64,000 nt of DNA from an uncultured Gammaproteobacteria bacterium (GTDB taxonomy: Bacteria > Pseudomonadota > Gammaproteobacteria > Enterobacterales > Psychrobiaceae): the NCBI GenBank assembly GCA_937139475.1, contig CAKZQF010000031.1, forward strand, positions 62,001-126,000, given 5' to 3'. Shown here piece after piece: positions 58,478-64,000 of this stretch (positions are counted from its first letter, which is position 1; each line of letters begins with the position of its first letter). The notes beneath the pieces are model-generated. The model worked only from the letters and a program-made list of their open reading frames with translations, had not been told where the DNA came from and did not search any database. The position numbers and the translations under genes are program-made.

Positions 58478-58943
58478 TTCTAACTCCTTTGTTGATTATT
58501 AACGTGCGCTAACTATCAGCACTGCCTACAGGACGACTTCCCTATCGTAATGACACTAGTGCTAATATGATGGCAATCATTGTGCCAACTCTTTTGTTGA
58601 TGGTAGGTTGTTGTTTTTACACTAGATTTGTCGTGTGTGTTTACCAGGGGCTGGCGGTGTTCTAATGCTTTAGCGCAATGTGCGTTGCAATTTGAAATTG
58701 ATTTGCTGGAATATCATCCGATGTTAACAAAAACTGAGGAGATGGCAGTCATAAGGGGGATTAAATATCCTCATTAAGCGTTAATATCAATCATACTATC
58801 GAACGATTTAATCGATTAAATGTCTCAAGTCAAGCATCGGTTCACTATGTTGTAACTTGCTATTTTTGTAATTGAAATCACATGCTTATAGGTTTTAAAT
58901 TGAAGCTATACCAGACAGAATATTTCAATTTAAGGAGAGCAAC
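58478..58943. other. Divergent intergenic region with a 16-bp palindrome
   Basis: No gene is supported in these 466 bases between the LruC gene and the alcohol dehydrogenase gene. The best signal is the perfect palindrome ATTTAATCGATTAAAT at 58806-58821, 123 bases before the ADH start, a candidate operator. AAGGAGAG before ATG 58944 is a strong ribosome binding site. Confidence 0.6.
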
Positions 58944-60092
58944 ATGAGTACAACATTTTTCATACCGCCAGTAAATTTGATGGGCGAAGGAAGTGTTCAA
59001 GATGCAATAAACTTTATTGCACAAAAAAAGTTCAAGCAAGGACTTGTGGTTACAGATAAGGTGCTAAATGAGATCGGTATGGTCAAGCAACTCACTGACC
59101 AACTTGAAGCCAAAGGTATCTCAACATTAGTGTATGACGGGACTCAGCCAAACCCAACCACGCAAAATGTTAATGATGGTCTTGATATTTTAAGACAAAA
59201 TGACTGTGACTTTGTACTTTCTCTAGGTGGTGGTTCGCCACATGATTGTGCAAAAGGCATTGCTTTGGTGGCGAGCAACGGTGGTCATATTTCAGACTAT
59301 GAAGGTCTTGATCAGTCAGTACACCCACAACTGCCTCTTATTGCAATCAATACTACTGCTGGCACCGCTTCTGAGATGACGCGTTTTTGTATCATTACCG
59401 ACGAAGAGCGCCATGTGAAAATGGCGATAGTCGATAAACATACCACGCCAGTTCTATCGGTTAATGATCCTGCACTAATGGTTGCCATGCCTGCTTCATT
59501 GACGGCGGCTACTGGCATGGATGCATTAACTCACGCCATTGAAGCTTATGTATCAACAGCCGCTACTCCTATAACTGATGCTGTAGCAATTAAAGCGATG
59601 GAACTTATACAAGCAAACTTAGCTGATGCAGTAGAAAATGGTGAGAACATGGCTGCGCGAGAACAAATGGCTTATGCTGAGTTCATGGCCGGCATGGCAT
59701 TTAATAATGCATCATTAGGTTATGTTCATGCGATGGCTCACCAGTTGGGTGGTTTCTACAACCTGCCTCATGGCGTCTGTAATGCTGTTTTACTGCCGCA
59801 TGTTCAACGTTATAACGCTCAGGTGTGTCCAGAACGCTTAACCGATGTTGCTACGGCGATGGGGATTGATACAACAGGAATGACTCCACAGCAGGGGGCT
59901 AACGCTGCAATAGCGGCAATCGAAAAGTTAGCCAAGAAAGTGGGGATTCCTGCCGGTCTTAAAGCGTTAGGTACCAAGGAAGAAGATATCAATGTATTGA
60001 CCGAGAATGCACTCAAAGATGTCTGTGGCTTAACCAACCCTAAACAAGCAACTCATCAAGAGATTGCTGATATTTTTAAGGCCGCAATGTAG
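58944..60092 (+). CDS. yiaY: Iron-containing alcohol dehydrogenase (YiaY/AdhB type)
   Basis: The 382-residue NAD(P)-dependent enzyme belongs to the FucO/YiaY group of group III ADHs. It has the nucleotide site [14 protein letters not shown], the iron site region [13 protein letters not shown] and [20 protein letters not shown], and the near-identical stretches shared with E. coli YiaY ([27 protein letters not shown] cut across ~138-165). The substrate may be ethanol, L-threonine or similar; that cannot be settled by sequence. It is monocistronic, with an upstream palindrome. Confidence 0.9.
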   Translation: MSTTFFIPPVNLMGEGSVQDAINFIAQKKFKQGLVVTDKVLNEIGMVKQLTDQLEAKGISTLVYDGTQPNPTTQNVNDGLDILRQNDCDFVLSLGGGSPHDCAKGIALVASNGGHISDYEGLDQSVHPQLPLIAINTTAGTASEMTRFCIITDEERHVKMAIVDKHTTPVLSVNDPALMVAMPASLTAATGMDALTHAIEAYVSTAATPITDAVAIKAMELIQANLADAVENGENMAAREQMAYAEFMAGMAFNNASLGYVHAMAHQLGGFYNLPHGVCNAVLLPHVQRYNAQVCPERLTDVATAMGIDTTGMTPQQGANAAIAAIEKLAKKVGIPAGLKALGTKEEDINVLTENALKDVCGLTNPKQATHQEIADIFKAAM

Positions 60093-60101
60093 CTTAGACT
60101 G

Positions 60102-60137
60102 CTAGCTCATGGTTTTACGCTGAAATCATCGAGCTAG
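60102..60137 (+). terminator. Weak inverted repeat after the alcohol dehydrogenase gene
   Basis: CTAGCTC at 60102-60108 is mirrored by GAGCTAG at 60131-60137 around a 22-base loop, followed by a short TTT. A terminator role is possible only. Confidence 0.3.
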
Positions 60138-60258
60138 TTTCCCTGACCTAAAACGATGAATACAAAAGCCTCCGCTGTCAACTTATCAAGGTTAAGTAGA
60201 CAGCGCATGGAAAGTGTCGCTTAAATTTTAATCAAGCTCACATTTTCGATGCTATCAC

Positions 60259-60287
60259 TTCTTATCATGCAAGGCTTTAGGTATAAT
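60259..60287 (+). promoter_or_regulatory. Candidate promoter of thiI
   Basis: A consensus TATAAT at 60282-60287 lies 31 bases before the thiI start. The -35 (TTCTTA at 60259, 17-base spacer) is weak. Confidence 0.45.
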
Positions 60288-60318
60288 GCGCGCCAATTGA
60301 AAATTGAGCGCGTTAATC

Positions 60319-61773
60319 ATGAAATTTATCCTTAAGTTCTACCCTGAAATTACCATTAAAAGTAAGTCAGTTCGCAAGCGTTTTTGTAAACTTTTACAAT
60401 CGAACGTGCGAAACGTACTGCGCCGTCATGACGAAGACGTCACTGTACAACTTGATTGGGATAAATTAAATGTTGCAACGACTAATGAAAGCCCACAGAA
60501 CATCGAGAAGCTAATCGATGCAATGCAATGCATCCCGGGCATTGCGCATATTCTACAGGTGACTGAACACGAGTTTACTGATGTGCACTCGATATATGAA
60601 ACAGTAGCGCCAATTATGGCTCCGATGATTGAAGGAAAATCCTTTTGTGTGCGGGTAAAACGTGCAGGTAACCATGATTTCACATCGAATGAAGTTGAAC
60701 GCTATGTTGGTGGTGGGTTAAACCAAAACTACCCGTCTAATGGCGTTAAGCTAAAGAACCCTGATTACACCGTGAAGATGGAAGTACGTAACAACTCCTT
60801 GTATGTGATTGCTAATCGTTATGAAGGCATCGGTGGTTTCCCACTACCTGCGCAAGAAGATGTGCTTAGCTTGATGTCTGGTGGTTTCGACTCTGGCGTA
60901 TCAAGCTACATGATGATCAAAAAGGGTGCGCGCACGCATTTCTGTTTCTTTAACCTTGGCGGCGCTGCCCATGAAATTGGAGTTAAGCAGGTTTCTTACT
61001 ACCTGTGGGACAGATTTAGCTCATCCCACAAGGTCAAATTTGTCACGGTTCCTTTTGAAGGTGTGGTTGGCGAAATACTAGAAAACGTAGAAAACGGTCA
61101 AATGGGCGTTATCTTAAAGCGGATGATGATGCGCGCCGCAGAGCGTGTGGCTAAGAAAATGGGGGTTGAAGCGCTGGTGACCGGTGAAGCATTAGGCCAG
61201 GTTTCAAGTCAAACGCTTACTAATCTTGGTATTATTGATAAATCAATCGATACCTTAATCCTTCGTCCGCTAACCGCTTATGACAAGCAAGATATTATTG
61301 ATATCGCTGCCAAAATCGGGACTAAGCAATTTGCAGAAGTCATGCCTGAGTATTGTGGGGTTATTTCAAATAAGCCAACTGTGAAAGCGGTGATGGAAAA
61401 AATCGAAGCGGAAGAAGCTAACTTTGATTTTGGCGTGTTAGATAAAGCCCTTGAAGATTCGGTGATGATTGATATCCGTGATATCGCCAAAGAGACTCAA
61501 GAATCTGTAGCAGAAGTTGAGACCGTCAGTGAATTTGGCGCAAGTGATATTATTTTGGATATCCGTTCACCAGATGAAGAAGATGAGAACCCACTTGAAA
61601 TGGACGGTGTAGAAATTAAACACTTGCCGTTTTACAAGCTTGCCACTAACTTTGGTGACCTAGATCAGTCAAAGCAGTACCTATTTTACTGTGATCGCGG
61701 TGTAATGAGTAAGCTGCAAGCGCTGTTTTTGATTGAGCAAGGCTTTAGTAATATTAAGGTTTATCGTAGATAG
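60319..61773 (+). CDS. thiI: tRNA 4-thiouridine synthetase ThiI
   Basis: ThiI transfers sulfur to tRNA uridine 8 and to ThiS for thiazole synthesis. The 484-residue protein has the N-terminal THUMP domain (~60-165), the PP-loop [16 protein letters not shown], the conserved CGVIS (Cys of the E. coli Cys344 type), and a C-terminal rhodanese domain with the catalytic Cys458 in YLFYCDRG. Both sulfur-handling cysteines are present. ATG 60319 is preferred to TTG 60304. It has a candidate promoter upstream. Confidence 0.96.
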   Translation: MKFILKFYPEITIKSKSVRKRFCKLLQSNVRNVLRRHDEDVTVQLDWDKLNVATTNESPQNIEKLIDAMQCIPGIAHILQVTEHEFTDVHSIYETVAPIMAPMIEGKSFCVRVKRAGNHDFTSNEVERYVGGGLNQNYPSNGVKLKNPDYTVKMEVRNNSLYVIANRYEGIGGFPLPAQEDVLSLMSGGFDSGVSSYMMIKKGARTHFCFFNLGGAAHEIGVKQVSYYLWDRFSSSHKVKFVTVPFEGVVGEILENVENGQMGVILKRMMMRAAERVAKKMGVEALVTGEALGQVSSQTLTNLGIIDKSIDTLILRPLTAYDKQDIIDIAAKIGTKQFAEVMPEYCGVISNKPTVKAVMEKIEAEEANFDFGVLDKALEDSVMIDIRDIAKETQESVAEVETVSEFGASDIILDIRSPDEEDENPLEMDGVEIKHLPFYKLATNFGDLDQSKQYLFYCDRGVMSKLQALFLIEQGFSNIKVYRR

Positions 61774-61860
61774 GCGATTTAACGCATTTATTTAGCTTGA
61801 GTTGGCTACATTGCCCGTCATTTAAGATCAGCGATAAATTAGCGGGTCGCCTTTCTTTTG

Positions 61861-61894
61861 GTTACTTTTCTTTGGCGAAGCAAAGAAAAGTAAC
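61861..61894. repeat. 14-bp perfect inverted repeat, dispersed-repeat-like
   Basis: GTTACTTTTCTTTG and CAAAGAAAAGTAAC flank GCGAAG. The same kind of hairpin (GGTTACTTTTCTTTGG...) is a familiar intergenic repeat of gammaproteobacteria, from memory. It lies between thiI and the helicase gene, with no T-run that would make it a classic terminator. The rest of the 253-base gap is unremarkable. Confidence 0.7.
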
Positions 61895-62026
61895 TGGTGT
61901 GCTCGCACTAAGATTAAAGTAATAAGCTGCATTCAATAGCACATCATAATTAATACGATATCGAAATAGAACCACTGTTTTGATTTAACGAGCTAGACTT
62001 CGCAACAGCTTCAAAAGAGACAAACA

Positions 62027-63283
62027 ATGAGCTTCTCCAAATTAGGCCTTAGCCAACAAATCCAAACCACCATTGCCAAGCTGGGTTATGAAACGCCAAC
62101 ACCAGTACAAGCGCAAGCCATACCTATGGTACTGGCTAAACGCGATGTGATGGCGGGGGCGCAAACTGGTACCGGTAAAACAGGGGCCTTTGCATTGCCG
62201 ATTATTGACATGCTAAGCGCGCAAGCATCTCAGTCTAATGCCATTCGAGGGTTAGTGCTTACTCCTACCCGAGAGCTTGCCCAGCAGGTGTGTAAGAGCT
62301 TTGTCGAATATGCACAAGGCACTGACTTAAAAATTGGGTTAGCTTATGGCGGGGTCAGTCTAAACCCGCAAATAAAAGCACTCAAAGATGGTTGTGACAT
62401 ACTAGTCGCTACGCCGGGGCGTCTGCTCGATTTGTTATTTAAGGGCACTTTTGACTTGGACTCGATTGAGCATCTGGTATTTGATGAAGCCGATAGAATG
62501 CTCGACATGGGCTTTATGGTGGATATTAAACGCATCTTAAAGCGCGTACCAGATGAGCGCCAAACCATGTTGTTCTCGGCGACCTTTGACCAAGCGATAT
62601 TTGACCTAAGTAAACGCTTACTAAACCAGCCTGAGCTGATTGAAGTGGCGCAGCGCAATACGACCGCCAGTGAAATAGAACAGATTATTTACAACGTCGA
62701 TGAAGATAAAAAGCGTGAGCTGACTTCCTTTATGATTGGCTCAAAGAACTGGCAACAAGTACTTATTTTTGTACGCACTCGCCAAGGGGCTGAAGCGCTT
62801 GCCAAAGAGATGTGTAAAGACGGGGTAAAAGCGCAATCGATTCACGGTGACAAATCCCAGGGAGCACGTGAGAAAGCACTTGAAGAGTTTAAATCGGGCA
62901 AGACCCGTGCTCTGGTAGCTACCGATGTGGCGGCACGTGGTTTGGATATCGAACAACTAAATTATGTTATTAACTACGAGTTGCCATACATCGCTGAAGA
63001 TTACATTCATCGCATTGGCCGTACCGGCCGTGCCGGTAATTCTGGCTTAGCTGTTTCCCTAATGAGTATCGATGAAGAGTGGCTGCTAGAAGAGATTGAA
63101 AACATCTTAGATACGAAGTTACCTCAGGCGTGGTATCCGGGTTATGAGCCAGATCTGAATAAGAAGCCAAGCAACAACAAAAACTCTAAATCTAATCAAA
63201 AGCGCCGTGCTAAAGACCGCGCATTTGGTAATAAAAGTCACGCAAACAAGCGTCGTAGCAGTGGCCGCAGCAACAAAAGGTGA
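62027..63283 (+). CDS. DEAD-box RNA helicase, RhlE-like
   Basis: The 418-residue protein has all helicase motifs: PTPVQAQAIP, AQTGTGKTGAF, PTRELAQQ, ATPGRLLD, DEADRMLDMGF, FSATF, VATDVAARGLDIEQLNYVINYELP and HRIGRTGRAG. The N-terminal FSKLGLSQQIQTTIAKLGY and the basic Asn/Lys/Arg tail (~385-418) resemble RhlE-type helicases, which act in ribosome maturation and mRNA decay in cold. It is the second DEAD-box gene in the window and is diverged from srmB. Confidence 0.88.
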   Translation: MSFSKLGLSQQIQTTIAKLGYETPTPVQAQAIPMVLAKRDVMAGAQTGTGKTGAFALPIIDMLSAQASQSNAIRGLVLTPTRELAQQVCKSFVEYAQGTDLKIGLAYGGVSLNPQIKALKDGCDILVATPGRLLDLLFKGTFDLDSIEHLVFDEADRMLDMGFMVDIKRILKRVPDERQTMLFSATFDQAIFDLSKRLLNQPELIEVAQRNTTASEIEQIIYNVDEDKKRELTSFMIGSKNWQQVLIFVRTRQGAEALAKEMCKDGVKAQSIHGDKSQGAREKALEEFKSGKTRALVATDVAARGLDIEQLNYVINYELPYIAEDYIHRIGRTGRAGNSGLAVSLMSIDEEWLLEEIENILDTKLPQAWYPGYEPDLNKKPSNNKNSKSNQKRRAKDRAFGNKSHANKRRSSGRSNKR

Positions 63284-63347
63284 GCTTATATCAATTGCAC
63301 AAATTAACTGATCATTTTTCATGTGCTAAACGAATGATAGCTACGTT

Positions 63348-63409
63348 ATTTATTTTCTATGTAGAATAACTACATACGTAAATAAATGCCTTTCCTACAT
63401 GGATGTAGG
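63348..63409. repeat. Compound inverted repeats between rhlE-like and malT-like genes
   Basis: An imperfect stem (ATTTATTTTC-TATGTAG, AATAA loop, CTACATACGTAAATAAAT, 63348-63387) is followed 6 bases on by a perfect hairpin CCTACAT-GG-ATGTAGG (63394-63409). It looks like part of a dispersed intergenic element. The remaining gap (63284-63610) has no gene. Confidence 0.55.
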
Positions 63410-63610
63410 CACTTAGGTTTAGTCAGGAACTATAAACCTGTGCTCTAATCCGTTTATCAACACTACAAAATAGGCCGCTTTATTAATGCAATTGGTATTA
63501 ATTATCTGCATAACATGATGAATACGTATGCAGGTACCTAGGCATAGCTAAAGACTAAGGATACTATCGTTTACTCTTAAAGTGAGTTAATAGTTAGCAA
63601 CGAGGTATCC

Positions 63611-64000
63611 ATGTTAAGGCAAAAGCCGCAGTTAAACTTCTGGCAGATTTGGAATATGTGCTTTGGCTTTTTGGGGATCCAATTTGGCTTTGCATTACAA
63701 AACGCCAATGTTAGTCGAATCTTCCAAACCCTTGGCGCTGACATCGATGATATTCCCATTCTTTGGATTGCCGCACCGCTTACTGGCCTTATCGTTCAAC
63801 CGATTATTGGTTACCTAAGCGATAACACATGGAATAGTCTAGGTCGCCGTCGTCCTTATTTTCTCTATGGCGCTATTGCTGCCTCATTAGCGATTGTCGT
63901 GATGCCTAATTCTCCTGCATTATGGGTTGCTGCTGGTGCACTGTGGATAATGGATGCATCGATTAATATCACCATGGAACCCTTTCGCGCATTCGTCGGC
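63611..64000 (+). CDS. MalT-like MFS sugar transporter, N-terminal part
   Basis: Only the first 130 residues are inside the window and the frame runs off the right edge. They show an SLC45/maltose-transporter-like pattern: NFWQIWNMCFGFLGIQFGFALQNANVSRIFQTLG (cut across ~9-42), LWIAAPLTGLIVQPIIGYLSDNTWNSLGRRRPYF and following helices. These are inner-membrane symporters for maltose or related glucosides in marine gammaproteobacteria. GAGG lies 5 bases before ATG. The true substrate and the gene's context are off-window. Confidence 0.82.
   Translation, partial: MLRQKPQLNFWQIWNMCFGFLGIQFGFALQNANVSRIFQTLGADIDDIPILWIAAPLTGLIVQPIIGYLSDNTWNSLGRRRPYFLYGAIAASLAIVVMPNSPALWVAAGALWIMDASINITMEPFRAFVG

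Noticed and set aside
41226..63283. Possible duplication of one helicase gene (srmB and the rhlE-like gene)
   Set aside because: The two share only the family motifs; the flanking segments and tails differ, so they are separate families and not a recent duplicate.
1..64000. CRISPR arrays, tRNAs, rRNAs, insertion sequences and prophage genes
   Set aside because: No repeat-spacer pattern, transposase, integrase other than XerD, or structural RNA signature was seen by reading the sequence.

Overview
The window reads as a chromosomal segment of a marine gammaproteobacterium, most likely order Alteromonadales (Colwellia/Thalassotalea/Shewanella-like). This is inferred from the sequence only: moderately AT-rich DNA, PomA/PomB-type sodium flagellar stators, a REC-DUF3369-HD-GYP regulator, a LruC protein, two TonB-dependent receptors, the xseB-ispA-dxs and tkt/epd/pgk/fba orders, and a MalT-like sugar permease. 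Gene density is high. I see no rRNA, tRNA, CRISPR array, insertion sequence or prophage.

Region 1 (1-9.4 kb) is assimilatory sulfate reduction. The end of cysI overlaps cysH; an HDOD gene and a c-di-GMP phosphodiesterase-type regulator follow; then comes a tight cysD-cysN-SLC13 permease-cysC-cysQ operon. Together these genes import sulfate, activate it to APS and PAPS, reduce it to sulfite and sulfide, and remove the by-product PAP. Region 2 (9.4-16.8 kb) holds an SRPBCC protein, a transglutaminase-like/TPR lipoprotein, manganese pyrophosphatase (ppaC), fructose-1,6-bisphosphatase (fbp), a histidine-kinase-like protein without the H-box histidine, a SieB-like membrane protein and an exported adhesin-like protein.

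Region 3 (17-26 kb) has malate synthase G and phosphoglycolate phosphatase (two-carbon metabolism), a DUF2956 protein directly joined to cobQ, a TonB-dependent receptor facing a periplasmic binding protein, and an lrgAB pair. Region 4 (26.4-32 kb) is a central-carbon cluster, tkt, epd, pgk, fba, with a long inverted repeat ahead of fba. Region 5 (32-41 kb) has mscS with two tandem DUF481 outer-membrane proteins, an RND efflux pump with its adaptor, and a LysR/GST divergent pair.

Region 6 (41-49.5 kb) is housekeeping: srmB, fldB, ogt, xerD, dxs-ispA-xseB, and pomAB. Region 7 (49.5-55.7 kb) looks like a catabolic module: LysR regulator, large TonB-dependent receptor, N-formylglutamate-amidohydrolase-like enzyme and YfcC-family carrier, with a palindromic operator candidate and two tandem terminators inside it. 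Region 8 (55.7-64 kb) has a small lipoprotein with a LruC/DUF4842 surface protein, an iron alcohol dehydrogenase, thiI, a RhlE-like helicase, and the start of a MalT-like MFS transporter, with hairpin repeats between genes.

The least explained items are the LysR/TonB receptor/FGase/YfcC module, the LruC-lipoprotein pair, the H-box-less kinase, the pgk-fba inverted repeat and the dispersed-repeat-like hairpins. None of them is proven novel from sequence alone.
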